Of a stretch of DNA of 64,000 bases, positions 52,277 to 60,716 are shown piece by piece; positions within the stretch are counted from its first letter, which is position 1; each line of letters begins with the position of its first letter. Position numbers and translations under genes: made by a program. The notes beneath the pieces are model-generated. The model had not been told where the DNA came from, searched no databases, and saw only the letters and a list, made by a program, of their open reading frames with translations. The stretch lies in NCBI GenBank assembly GCA_944393005.1, contig CALXYO010000001.1, forward strand, positions 186,001-250,000, read 5' to 3'. Source of the DNA: an uncultured Spirochaetales bacterium. GTDB taxonomy: Bacteria > Spirochaetota > Spirochaetia > Sphaerochaetales > Sphaerochaetaceae.

Positions 52277-53695
52277 TCAGAGCTTGGTGATCTGCATGCA
52301 GTCTGATGAATAGGACCCGCCTGTCGTTGAACCGGTGATGAGAACCACAAGGTCATCCTTCTTCACTATATTGGTCTTCAGTGCGGTCTCTATGGCAAGA
52401 GCCTTCATGAAATCCATATCCTCAATCAGCTTTGCCATGACCGGATGAATGCCGTAGCCCAGGTTGAGCTGGCGGGCAGCCTTCTCGTCCGTCACGCATG
52501 CGATCACAGGACAAGAAGGACGGTAATAGCTTGTCACAAGAGCAGTACGTCCTGAGACCGTCATACAGACGATTGCCTTGAGGTCAAGGAAGAAAGAAGC
52601 TTCTACAGCAGCACTTGCAATCGTGTTCATGATATCGGAGTTTAGCTTGAGCTGTGACTTGAAGAACCTGTTCTTGTAGTCAATCTCGTTCTCCGTATAG
52701 GATGCGATCTCAGACATTGTCTTCACGGCAAGCACCGGATACTTTCCGGCAGCAGTCTCGCCTGAAAGCATGAGACAGGTTGTGCCGTCATAGATGGCAT
52801 TGGCAACATCTGAAACCTCGGCACGTGTTGGACGCGGATGCTCGCTCATGGATTCAAGCATCTGTGTCGCGGTAACTACGATCTTTCCTTTGTTATAGCA
52901 TGTCTTTATGATCTTCTTCTGAATTGATGGAAGCTGTCTGAAAGGAATCTCGACACCCATGTCCCCGCGTGCGACCATTATTCCGTCCACGATCTCGAGG
53001 ATCTCCTCAAGATTTCTCACACCCGATGCATTTTCGATCTTGGCGATGATCTGTATCTTCTCTCCTCCGTTGACGTTCAGGAGCTTTCTGAGTTTTCTTG
53101 CGTCATCGGCGCTTCGCATGAAACTTGCAGCGATGAAATCGACATCATTCTCGATTCCGAAGAGGATATCGTCACGGTCCCTCTTTGATATATATGGCTG
53201 GTCAATATTGACGCCTGGAATGTTTATGGACTTATGGTTTGATATCTTTCCCGGGTTATCGACACGGCAGATTATGTTCGTTCCATCCACCGCGGTGACG
53301 GTAAGTGAGACAAGACCGTCATCAATGAGGATCACGTTGCCCTTCTCCACATCCTCTGCAAGATACGGATAAGTCACGCCGACCCCGCTTTCGTTTCCCA
53401 CAGTCTCACTGTCACTGTAAAGGGTGAAAGACTGCCCTTCCTCAAGCACAACAGAGCTGTTTTCAAAAGTGCCGATCCTTATCTCGGGACCTTTGGTATC
53501 AAGAATCAGAGGGATATGTACACCGAGTTTCTCCCTGACTCTCTTGACCCTGTCGAGTCTTTCCTTGTGTTCTTCATGCGAGCCGTGTGAAAAATTGAAA
53601 CGCGCAGCATCCATACCGTTGCTGATAAGCTTCTCTATCATCTCATCGCTGTCTACGGCAGGCCCCATCGTGCATATGATCTTTGTTTTTCTCAT
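52277..53695 (-). CDS. pyk: Pyruvate kinase
   Basis: 472 residues. It converts phosphoenolpyruvate and ADP to pyruvate and ATP. Family blocks are RKTKIICTMGPAVDS, NFSHGSHEEH, the active-site IIAKIENASGVRNLEEI, MVARGDMGVEIP, and ATQMLESM. The B domain (about 70-165) and C-terminal regulatory domain are complete; the end is slightly short of E. coli PykF with no extra PEP-utiliser domain. Confidence 0.95.
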   Translation of the reverse strand: MRKTKIICTMGPAVDSDEMIEKLISNGMDAARFNFSHGSHEEHKERLDRVKRVREKLGVHIPLILDTKGPEIRIGTFENSSVVLEEGQSFTLYSDSETVGNESGVGVTYPYLAEDVEKGNVILIDDGLVSLTVTAVDGTNIICRVDNPGKISNHKSINIPGVNIDQPYISKRDRDDILFGIENDVDFIAASFMRSADDARKLRKLLNVNGGEKIQIIAKIENASGVRNLEEILEIVDGIMVARGDMGVEIPFRQLPSIQKKIIKTCYNKGKIVVTATQMLESMSEHPRPTRAEVSDVANAIYDGTTCLMLSGETAAGKYPVLAVKTMSEIASYTENEIDYKNRFFKSQLKLNSDIMNTIASAAVEASFFLDLKAIVCMTVSGRTALVTSYYRPSCPVIACVTDEKAARQLNLGYGIHPVMAKLIEDMDFMKALAIETALKTNIVKKDDLVVLITGSTTGGSYSSDCMQITKL

Positions 53696-53761
53696 ATATG
53701 TTCCTCATTCAAAATTCAAGAAGAATATTAACGAAAGATGAAAATAAGGGAAACAGGAAAA

Positions 53762-54227
53762 TCAAAAATCTGGCAAACCTAGCAAATTTCTGAACTCGCT
53801 GTTCTTAAGTGGAGGTGAACAGCAAAAGCCATGGATGACAGCCTTATCAAAACGGCAGACTGATGTAGCGCGCAATATTGGCATAGCCGGACCCGAAGTC
53901 ATCAAGATAGAAGCTTAGTCTGCGGTGCATTACCTGCTCCACCACATGCCTTACCTTGGAGAAGTTCTCTATTATGCTGGTTTCCGTTATCTCTGTTTTT
54001 ATGTATTCAGGCGGCAATTCACAGGAATTGATGAGACCCATCATATCATCCACAAGGTTCGTGGAACAGAACCGCCGGACCGAGATGCAGATCCATCCCA
54101 GAGAAAAAGGCATATACCCATGCAAAGAATCATTATGGCTGAAAAATATATCCGGCAGCAGATATGTGACGACATCAGATATGGGGGTACATGTATGAGC
54201 CAGTTTCACATCAATTTCTAGAAACAT
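53762..54227 (-). pseudogene. Decayed EAL-domain (c-di-GMP phosphodiesterase) gene
   Basis: A recognisable EAL-domain core remains: SCELPPEYIKTEITETSII, then FYLDDFGSGYANIARY and SLPF. The frame then hits TGA at about 53847. Shifting one base recovers SLPFDKAVIHGFC, which matches the LPFDxxKID block, and the shifted frame runs to 53762. The N-terminal half of the EAL domain, including the EAL motif itself, is missing. The 5' part (LAHTCTPISDVVTYLLPD) does not look like a normal EAL start. The gene is broken at both ends and cannot make an active enzyme. Confidence 0.7.
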
Positions 54228-54241
54228 TCAGAAGATTTCTG

Positions 54242-54247
54242 TATTAT
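54242..54247 (+). promoter_or_regulatory. -10 element placed for a leaderless start
   Basis: TATTAT ends 6 bases before the ATG at 54254. No Shine-Dalgarno is present. Confidence 0.45.
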
Positions 54248-54253
54248 TTTCAC

Positions 54254-54868
54254 ATGTTTGACGCGCATGCCCATATCGGTGAATACAGACATGATGCACT
54301 GATCTGCACATCACAGGCTGATGAATATCCGATAGCAGAAAGCTATCCGCTTCACAGCTACGGAACACTTTCACCGGATGAGAATGTTCCATTCCTTATA
54401 GAAGAAAGGCTCAGGGAAGATCCGTCTGCGTTCATTGGAGAGTTCGGACCCGACAGCCGTTTTGAATACAGCATCACCGTCATAAAAGTCCTGCTGGAGC
54501 TCGCAAGGGATTACTCCCGCCCCTTTACGCTGCATGTGGTGAGACGGCATGATGAAATGCTGCATCTTCTCAGGGAAATAAAGACGGGAGTGCCTTTCAT
54601 CGTGCATGGTTTCACCTCCTCTGCCCAGATTGCGGATGAGTACATCAGGCTCGGAGGTTTCATATCTCTTGGAAAAAGAAGCCTCAGGTCAAGAGATTTC
54701 ACCTCACTTTTAAGAAAAAACTTCCTGCTTGAAAGTGATCTCCCATGCTCCTCTGAGGCTGACAGGGTTCTTGAGGAAGTATATACTTCAGCTGCGCTGC
54801 AGCTTGGAACAAGCATTGCAGTACTTGAGGAAATGATAGATGAGAGAAGAACAGTTTTTACGTCTTGA
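54254..54868 (+). CDS. TatD-like metal-dependent hydrolase
   Basis: 204 residues from ATG 54254 (MFDAHAHIGEY), shorter than typical TatD (about 260). Metal ligands are visible: the HAH pair at the start, Glu in FIGEFGPDSR, His in FTLHVVR and FIVHGF, and the late Asp in LLESDLP. TatD-type enzymes act as DNases or amidohydrolase-type esterases. The long in-frame extension upstream (from 54191) has no support. It overlaps the tcdA-like gene by 29 bp and is co-transcribed with it. Confidence 0.75.
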   Translation: MFDAHAHIGEYRHDALICTSQADEYPIAESYPLHSYGTLSPDENVPFLIEERLREDPSAFIGEFGPDSRFEYSITVIKVLLELARDYSRPFTLHVVRRHDEMLHLLREIKTGVPFIVHGFTSSAQIADEYIRLGGFISLGKRSLRSRDFTSLLRKNFLLESDLPCSSEADRVLEEVYTSAALQLGTSIAVLEEMIDERRTVFTS

Positions 54869-55577
54869 ACTGCTGATCGGAAAGGAAAACGTGGAAAAGC
54901 TCCACAGAAAGAGGATCACGCTCGTAGGAGCCGGTGCCGTCGGAGGCTATGCGTTTGAAAGCCTTGTGCGATCCGGTATCGGTTTCATCCGCATTGTTGA
55001 TTTCGACACCTTCTGTCTTTCGAATCTCAACCGTCAGATTCTTGCCACATACGACACCATCGGAATGCCGAAGGTCGATGCGGCAAAAGCCAGGGCACTT
55101 TCGATCAATCCTGACATGATCATAGAAAGCGTGAATGCATTTGCAGACGATTCAAATTATGAGGAAATAGTGAAAGATGCGGATCTTGTAATCGACTGCA
55201 TAGACAGTGTCGACTCGAAAGTCGGTCTGATGATGATATGTGAAGAAAAGGACATTCCTGTCATTTCCTCAATGGGAGCGGCTCTGAGACGCGACATCTC
55301 CCGTATCAGAGTCACGACACTTGATAAAACCTGTGTCTGTCCTCTAGCAAAGGCAGTGAGGACAAAGGCCAGAAAGCTTGACCTGAACCTTAAAAGAGTG
55401 AAAGTCGTCTTCTCCGATGAGGAAGTCGTGTTCAGCTACTCAGGAAGCAGCGGGCTTGGAAGTCTTGCGCCCGTCACAGCGGTCTTCGGCCAGAATATCG
55501 CAAACGAGGCGCTGAAGACTCTTATAGGAGAAGACGAGTTTTACGCCCTACACCAATCTGGCACAGGTGAAGAATGA
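54840..55577 (+). CDS. tcdA: tRNA threonylcarbamoyladenosine dehydratase (TcdA/CsdL, ThiF family)
   Basis: 245 residues. It has the E1-like nucleotide loop VGAGAVGGYAFESL, the arginine of NLNRQI, DAIDS-like CIDSVDSK, and the C-terminal VCPLAKAVRTKARK segment typical of TcdA. TcdA cyclises the t6A base of tRNAs reading ANN codons, using ATP. The ATG has GAGG 9 bases upstream inside the TatD gene. It converges on the CBM9-like gene with a 30-bp overlap. Confidence 0.88.
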   Translation: MREEQFLRLELLIGKENVEKLHRKRITLVGAGAVGGYAFESLVRSGIGFIRIVDFDTFCLSNLNRQILATYDTIGMPKVDAAKARALSINPDMIIESVNAFADDSNYEEIVKDADLVIDCIDSVDSKVGLMMICEEKDIPVISSMGAALRRDISRIRVTTLDKTCVCPLAKAVRTKARKLDLNLKRVKVVFSDEEVVFSYSGSSGLGSLAPVTAVFGQNIANEALKTLIGEDEFYALHQSGTGEE

Positions 55578-56114
55578 CGGACAGTGGAAATCAGGGGAAG
55601 GAAGAGAAATGGGGAACAGTGAAATGAAATGAGGCTTTTTGAGACCGTCTCCGCATTTATATATATTGAGGCATATCTCATCATCCGTGCTTTCAATTAT
55701 TCCAAGCTTCCTGAGATCTATTGAGGCACTGAGTATCCAGTGGCTTGACTTGTTGCTGTTCTCAAGAATGCTGACGCTGTCCGTAACGGCTGAGCGTTCA
55801 TCGTCACTGTAGAAGATTCTGTCCTTCCTGCCCTCTCCATGACATGCAAGGAAAGCTCCCGATGCGCTGAATTCAAAATTCGAGTATTCGCGGGAATTTC
55901 TGTTCTTTATGAATATTTCAACACAGCTGTCTGTCCATACCGGACCGTTGGATTCCCATACCATGCGCCTGAGTTCTTTTTCCCTCACATCGAACAGTGC
56001 ATGAAGAATACAGCCTTCATGTGACAGTGACACGTTCACGGCAGCATCCGTCTCACAGGAGCCCCACAGATAATTTCCAAGATGGTATTCAGTCTTTTCC
56101 TTTGTGATTCTCAT
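55548..56114 (-). CDS. CBM9-like carbohydrate-binding-fold protein
   Basis: 188 residues from ATG 56114. It resembles the stand-alone family-9-like modules found beside polysaccharide genes: W-x(n)-DSCVEIFIKN, EYSNFEFSASGAFLACHGEGR and a C-terminal beta strand set ending near PDFHCPSFF. There is no signal peptide and no catalytic residue is evident, so it may be a cytoplasmic binding protein. TATAAT lies 7 bases before the ATG with no Shine-Dalgarno, again as for a leaderless mRNA. Confidence 0.7.
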   Translation of the reverse strand: MRITKEKTEYHLGNYLWGSCETDAAVNVSLSHEGCILHALFDVREKELRRMVWESNGPVWTDSCVEIFIKNRNSREYSNFEFSASGAFLACHGEGRKDRIFYSDDERSAVTDSVSILENSNKSSHWILSASIDLRKLGIIESTDDEICLNIYKCGDGLKKPHFISLFPISLPSPDFHCPSFFTCARLV

Positions 56115-56121
56115 GACGGCA

Positions 56122-56127
56122 ATTATA
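56122..56127 (-). promoter_or_regulatory. -10 element placed for a leaderless start
   Basis: A perfect TATAAT (minus strand) ends 7 bases before the ATG at 56114. Confidence 0.5.
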
Positions 56128-56138
56128 CACACAAAAGC

Positions 56139-56166
56139 AAAAAAAATACAGGAGCCGGAGCTCCTG
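56139..56166 (-). terminator. Terminator of the bL38 gene
   Basis: CAGGAGC (56149-56155) pairs with GCTCCTG (56160-56166) over a 4-base loop. A run of eight T follows within a few bases on the minus strand. Confidence 0.7.
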
Positions 56167-56195
56167 CATTTTTCAGATCAACACGAAGTCAAGAC

Positions 56196-56285
56196 TTACT
56201 TCTTCTTATGTCTGTTAGCTCTAAGTCTCTTCTTTCTCTTGTGTGTTGCAATCTTATGTTTCTTTCTTTTCTTACCGCAAGGCAC
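56196..56285 (-). CDS. 29-residue basic ribosomal protein, bL38/AURKAIP1-COX24 type
   Basis: A GTG-started 29-codon gene, with AAGGAG 7 bases upstream. It encodes a very basic peptide that begins MPCGKKRKKHKIATHKRKKR and ends RHKKK. It matches the short AURKAIP1/COX24-domain proteins of Bacteroidota and other phyla (pattern SGKKRKxHKMATHKRKKR). Those are small ribosomal-subunit proteins related to mitochondrial mS38; the bacterial one has been called bL38. It has its own promoter and terminator, so it is a monocistronic gene. Homology is by eye; the family call is strong for so short a peptide because of the ATHKRKKRLR core. Confidence 0.8.
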   Translation of the reverse strand: MPCGKKRKKHKIATHKRKKRLRANRHKKK

Positions 56286-56335
56286 AGTATTGCTCCTTAT
56301 CTCCAATTGGATTTTTTTTGTAATTACAGCCTGAC

Positions 56336-56365
56336 ATTATTGCGCCCTTAGGTGTTTTTGGTCAA
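56336..56365 (-). promoter_or_regulatory. Promoter of the bL38 gene
   Basis: TTGACC (56365-56360), an 18-base spacer and AATAAT (56341-56336) on the minus strand. The leader is about 45 bases. Confidence 0.6.
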
Positions 56366-56377
56366 TAGACCTGAAGT

Positions 56378-57646
56378 CTAAAAGAGAATTTTTCCGCCAA
56401 CTATCTTATGAATGACCGGTTTGTCGCTTTCCAGATAGGCATACCGCTCCAGCCTCTCAGCAACAGAAAGGTCCTGAACAGTACTTGACACAGAGGAATC
56501 ATCAAGCACCACGACATCCGCCTCATAGCCTTCCTCAAAACTGCCGGTCCTGCCGAAAAATGATCCGCCAAGCTTTGTCGCGATATAGAAAGCTTCATTG
56601 AAGCTCAATGCCCTGAACGAGGGATCCACAAGGCGGCAATACAGCTTGCTGACTTTCACCGCATCAGTTATGGCACGGAAGATGGAAAGACTCACGCCTC
56701 CTGCGACATCAGAACCGAGCCCGATTCTGTAACCGTTGTCGAGGAAGTAGCGTGCAGGCATGATGCCGGATGTAAGATTGGTGTTTGAATCCGGACAGTG
56801 CGCGATATATATGTTCTCGTTTTTCAGAATCTCCTCTTCCCTTCCCAGTGAATGCACGCAGTGCGCCATCACGGTCTTCTGTTTCCCCATGAATCCCAGC
56901 ATCCTGTATGCATCCGCATAGCTTTCAGACTGAGGACACAGCTCCTTCACCCAGTCAACTTCGCTGAGGTTTTCAGACAGGTGACTCTGCACTGGAAGAT
57001 TCTCATCCTCAGCTATCCTGGCAAGAGCGGAAGACAGCCTGTCACTGCAGCTTGGAATGAAACGCGGTGTTATGATGGGTTTCACATATGTGAACCTTTC
57101 ACTGACCTCATTCACATAAGACAGGGTCTCATTGATTGACTCATCAGTATCCTCGACAAGGATTGAAGGCGAATTCCTGTCCATATTAACCTTGCCGACA
57201 AAGCATGGCATTGACAGCTCGTCAAGCATACTGCACAGCAGGATGCTTGAGTCCTTGTGGATTGTTGCGAATATGCATGCTCTTGCTGTGGCGCTGCGGT
57301 AAAGGTCCTCCGCAAAGATGGAATATGCCTTCTGGGCATACTTTATGTCCTTGTACTTCGCCTCTTCAGGGAAGGTATGCTCATTCAGCCAGGAAAGGAG
57401 TTCCTCGTCCATCCACAATCCTCTGAACTGGTACTGGCTTGCATGGACATGAAGATCATATAAGGCAGGAATCACAAGCCTGCCGCTGCAATCAAGCAGT
57501 CTGAAGGAACTGAACTCCTCCGGAATTTCCCTGAAACAGCCTTTTATCTTACCATTCTCAATGACAAGACTGGAATCGGGTGCCGATACACTTCTGTCTT
57601 TTTCCGGTGTGTAGAAAATATCGCCATGAATTATACAGTTCTGCAT
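56378..57646 (-). CDS. guaD: Guanine deaminase-type amidohydrolase
   Basis: 422 residues. The N-terminal metal site is DLHVHASQYQFRG, the middle histidines are SHLSENLSEVDWV and AHCVHSLGREE, and the Asp/late site is GLGSDVAGG. These motifs and the length fit guanine deaminase rather than the AtzA/SsnA group. It converts guanine to xanthine in purine catabolism or salvage. AGGAGG lies 6 bases before the ATG. It is divergent from murD. Confidence 0.85.
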   Translation of the reverse strand: MQNCIIHGDIFYTPEKDRSVSAPDSSLVIENGKIKGCFREIPEEFSSFRLLDCSGRLVIPALYDLHVHASQYQFRGLWMDEELLSWLNEHTFPEEAKYKDIKYAQKAYSIFAEDLYRSATARACIFATIHKDSSILLCSMLDELSMPCFVGKVNMDRNSPSILVEDTDESINETLSYVNEVSERFTYVKPIITPRFIPSCSDRLSSALARIAEDENLPVQSHLSENLSEVDWVKELCPQSESYADAYRMLGFMGKQKTVMAHCVHSLGREEEILKNENIYIAHCPDSNTNLTSGIMPARYFLDNGYRIGLGSDVAGGVSLSIFRAITDAVKVSKLYCRLVDPSFRALSFNEAFYIATKLGGSFFGRTGSFEEGYEADVVVLDDSSVSSTVQDLSVAERLERYAYLESDKPVIHKIVGGKILF

Positions 57647-57869
57647 TAAAAACCTCCTCTGTGATGATATTCATGAGGCATGAAGAAAACTGTGATGCCG
57701 CAGAGAGCTGAAGACTTCTGACAAGGAAATCCTCAGCAGAAAACATTTTATCATGAAATATGAAAATTTGGAGAAAAAACTTGTATTTTGAAGTCAAATT
57801 CACCCATAGTGTGTTATTATATTATGCGTACAGGAAAATGATCCGAATAAGCAGAGGGAAATCCGGTCG

Positions 57870-59231
57870 ATGAAAGTTCTCATTCTTGGTCTTGGAATCA
57901 ACGGCGGAGGCCGTGCCGCAAGTCTTTATTTTGCCAGACGGGACGCCTATGAAGTGCGTGTTTCCGATGTATCTCCGCGCTCTTATTTCGGCAATGTTCC
58001 CAAAGAACTGGAAGACCTTGGAGTGAAATGTTTCTTTGAAGACAAGGATCCCAAGGAGAACATCAGATGGGCAGACCTTGTCATCAAGAATCCGGCTGTT
58101 CCGACATCCCTTCCCCAGCTGTCTCTTGCAAAAAGGATCGCCAATGATTTCTCATTCCTTTTCTCATCACCTGAGATAAAGAAAACAAAGCTGATTGCAG
58201 TCACCGGCACAAAGGGCAAGACCACAACCGTCTCTGCGATAAACCATGCCCTGAACGAACTGGGAAAGGATACTCTCATCTGCGGCAATATCGGCATCTC
58301 GGCTTTCACGGTCCTCGATGAGATTGAAAGAAGAAAGGCAGAGGGAAAAGCCCGCCCCGAGTACATTGTCATGGAACTTTCCAGCTGGCAGATTCATGAC
58401 ACTTACATTGCGCTCAACGGACATCTGCCGCATTTCAGGATGACAATATTCACAAGCAAATATGCAGATCATCAGAACAGCTACAGCAATCTGAGCGAGT
58501 ATTATGATGACAAGCTGAAGCTTTTCAACCCGGACTGCGATGCAATTCTGGTTAACAGCAGGAACAAGGATTTCATCCTCAATCACACATTCGGACTGAA
58601 AAAGCTTGTGAAGACATTCCCGGGCTATTACAACCCGTTCAAGGAAAAGAAGATGGAGCTCCAGTGTGCATACTGTGCCCTGAGACTGCTCGGCTTCAGC
58701 AGAAAAGACACAATACGTGTTCTCTCATCCTACAAAGGCATGCCTCACAGGATAGAACAGGTCGCCCTTTTTAATGACATAATGTTCATAAACGACTCCG
58801 CAGCGACAATTGCGGAAGCGGTGAATTTCTCAATGAAGAACATTTCCCCTCTGCCGGTCCATCTCATCTGCGGCGGTACCGACAAGAATCTCAAGGCGTC
58901 CGGGATGCTGGACGCTCTGAAAAGTGCTGTGAGCATCAGCCTGCTTGCAGGTTCCTTTACAGATCATCAGCTCATCCCCCTCCTTGATAAAAACAATATA
59001 AAGTACTCAGGACCATTCACTTCAATGAAGGACGCCTTCAACAATGCCGTCAGCAGAGCTGAAGAAAAAAGAGATGAGTTCAGACAGGTACAGTGCGTTC
59101 TTCTCTCTCCCGGAGCAGCGTCCTTTGAATACTTCAAGAATGAATTTGACAGGGGAACACAGTTCAAAGCACTGGTAAAGCTTTATACAGCCAGAAAAAG
59201 CGGAAAGAAGACTTTTCCGCTTGATGCCTAG
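57870..59231 (+). CDS. murD: UDP-N-acetylmuramoyl-L-alanine--D-glutamate ligase
   Basis: 453 residues. The N-terminal Rossmann-type domain has LGLGINGGGRA. The ATP loop is AVTGTKGKTTTVSA. The central domain carries MELSSWQIHD, and the C-terminal domain carries NDSAATIAEAV, ICGGTDKNL and the terminal SPGAASFEYF. It adds D-Glu to the peptidoglycan precursor in the cytoplasm. It is a stand-alone gene that ends in a 4-bp overlap with the convergent FemAB-type gene. Confidence 0.92.
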   Translation: MKVLILGLGINGGGRAASLYFARRDAYEVRVSDVSPRSYFGNVPKELEDLGVKCFFEDKDPKENIRWADLVIKNPAVPTSLPQLSLAKRIANDFSFLFSSPEIKKTKLIAVTGTKGKTTTVSAINHALNELGKDTLICGNIGISAFTVLDEIERRKAEGKARPEYIVMELSSWQIHDTYIALNGHLPHFRMTIFTSKYADHQNSYSNLSEYYDDKLKLFNPDCDAILVNSRNKDFILNHTFGLKKLVKTFPGYYNPFKEKKMELQCAYCALRLLGFSRKDTIRVLSSYKGMPHRIEQVALFNDIMFINDSAATIAEAVNFSMKNISPLPVHLICGGTDKNLKASGMLDALKSAVSISLLAGSFTDHQLIPLLDKNNIKYSGPFTSMKDAFNNAVSRAEEKRDEFRQVQCVLLSPGAASFEYFKNEFDRGTQFKALVKLYTARKSGKKTFPLDA

Positions 59232-60193
59232 ATACGGCTGCGTCTGGCAAGTTTATAGCGGATGGAATCAACAAGACGGAAGACATGTCCTGCAGGATTA
59301 TATACATAGTCCAGAGTCGGCATGCGATATGACCTTTCTCCTCCGAATGCGGTCTTGAACGTCGTGAGTGAAGCAATATGGCTGTTTTCCTCTCCTCTTC
59401 CTTCAATGCCGAAAAGATCATAAACCCTGACGCCGTCTTCCTTTGCACGCATTATGGCCTCTGCCTGAAGAACATAGCCGCATGAAATGTTGCCGGTATG
59501 CTTTATCGAGGAGCCGAACAGGTAGACCTCTTCATTCTTTCCTCTCAGGTTGACGATTCCGCCTGAAATCTCACCATCGCTGTAGGCTATGTAAAGGCGG
59601 GGCTCAACATCAAGGCCCTTGAGAGAGAATATCGAGCGGATGTAATCATAGCTTCGGGTCGAGAAATTATCCCTGAGCGCAGTATGCACATATGTATCAT
59701 ACCACTTAGAGAAAACCTCCTCATCCCCGTCCCACAGACGCACTACTATGCCCTCTTCTTTTTTAAGGTTCCGTTTCACGCGGTCCTTGAAGGAAAGGAC
59801 ATGAGACAGATCAATCCTCACCGTACCCAGAGGCTGGACAGAGAAGCGGCATTTCCTGAGTTTTTTGGTCTCAATCGAATCTGAACAGCTCCAGTCGAGA
59901 TCAAAACGCAGAATGATGCATGATGATGGCAGGTACTTTCTCACCGCAGAGGCGAAAGCTGTGAGATGCTTTTCACTGACACCATGAGTGAAACCCATAG
60001 GTATGTATGCGATTGAAAAGAATGAGAATTTTCTTACAAGGACAAGAACGTCACAGCAATAGCCATCCATTGTGAAATGGAAGGCCAGCGGATTCCAGGA
60101 GTTCTGTTTCTTGACTTCAGCCCAGAATCTGCTCTGGAATATGCTTCTGCATTCCAGAGCATCCAGGGCAAGCGGCTTAACCGACAGGTCCAT
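59228..60193 (-). CDS. FemAB/FemX-type peptidoglycan aminoacyl transferase
   Basis: 321 residues from ATG 60193. A two-part GNAT-like fold is visible: IFQSRFWAEVKKQNSWNP near the start, a central RVKRNLKKEEG, and the family-typical DLFGIEGRGEENSHIASLTTFKTAFGG in the second half (given here only in part: GRGEENSHIASLT). FemAB-type enzymes transfer amino acids from tRNA to lipid II to build cross-bridges, or use related acceptors. The start lies within the metG end (17-bp overlap), with CAGGAGCC about 12 bases upstream. It is co-transcribed with metG, so charging and cell-wall transfer are linked. Confidence 0.78.
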   Translation of the reverse strand: MDLSVKPLALDALECRSIFQSRFWAEVKKQNSWNPLAFHFTMDGYCCDVLVLVRKFSFFSIAYIPMGFTHGVSEKHLTAFASAVRKYLPSSCIILRFDLDWSCSDSIETKKLRKCRFSVQPLGTVRIDLSHVLSFKDRVKRNLKKEEGIVVRLWDGDEEVFSKWYDTYVHTALRDNFSTRSYDYIRSIFSLKGLDVEPRLYIAYSDGEISGGIVNLRGKNEEVYLFGSSIKHTGNISCGYVLQAEAIMRAKEDGVRVYDLFGIEGRGEENSHIASLTTFKTAFGGERSYRMPTLDYVYNPAGHVFRLVDSIRYKLARRSRI

Positions 60194-60716
60194 CAATGTA
60201 CTTGTGGCTCCTGATCTGGCGACCGTCAGCAAGGATCTCCTTGCCGTCAACCATCAGCACACCGCCTTTTGTATAAAGCGGCATTGCAAAGAAATGATCG
60301 GGCTTGATGTATGTGGTGACTTTCTCCACATCTGGCTGATCTGCCACCTTGAGAACAGTCCCTTCCGGAATGTCATCATCGGCAAAAAGAACCTCACAGG
60401 TTGTGTGTTCCGGTGCATCGGGATCACTTGCAGCAAGCAGCATGCCGCAGGATTTCACACCCCTGAAATTTGCCGGCTTGAGGTTTGCGACGACAATGAT
60501 CTTCTTTCCATCAAGCTCCTCAGCTTTGTAATAAGGCACAATGGATGAAACGATTGTGCGTCCTTCTTCCGTTCCATCATCAAGGTGCAGGATGTAAAGG
60601 AGATCACCGTTGGGATGTTTCTCCACTTCTGCGATTCTGGCAACCTTCAGTGTGACACGGCGCTCAAATTGATGTGCAATTGTCTCGTTTTCAATTACAT
60701 TATTATTGTTATTCAT
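60177..60716 (-). CDS. Possible internally initiated tRNA-binding domain of metG
   Basis: Within the Lys/Asn linker of metG, GAGG lies 8 bases before an in-frame ATG at 60716. Translation from there would give a 179-residue stand-alone tRNA-binding OB protein (MNNNNNVIENETIAHQF onward). This resembles YgjH or the separate Arc1p-like chaperones. The site is a real ribosome-site match in a place exactly at the domain border. Use of it is untested. Confidence 0.4.
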   Translation of the reverse strand: MNNNNNVIENETIAHQFERRVTLKVARIAEVEKHPNGDLLYILHLDDGTEEGRTIVSSIVPYYKAEELDGKKIIVVANLKPANFRGVKSCGMLLAASDPDAPEHTTCEVLFADDDIPEGTVLKVADQPDVEKVTTYIKPDHFFAMPLYTKGGVLMVDGKEILADGRQIRSHKYIDGPVG

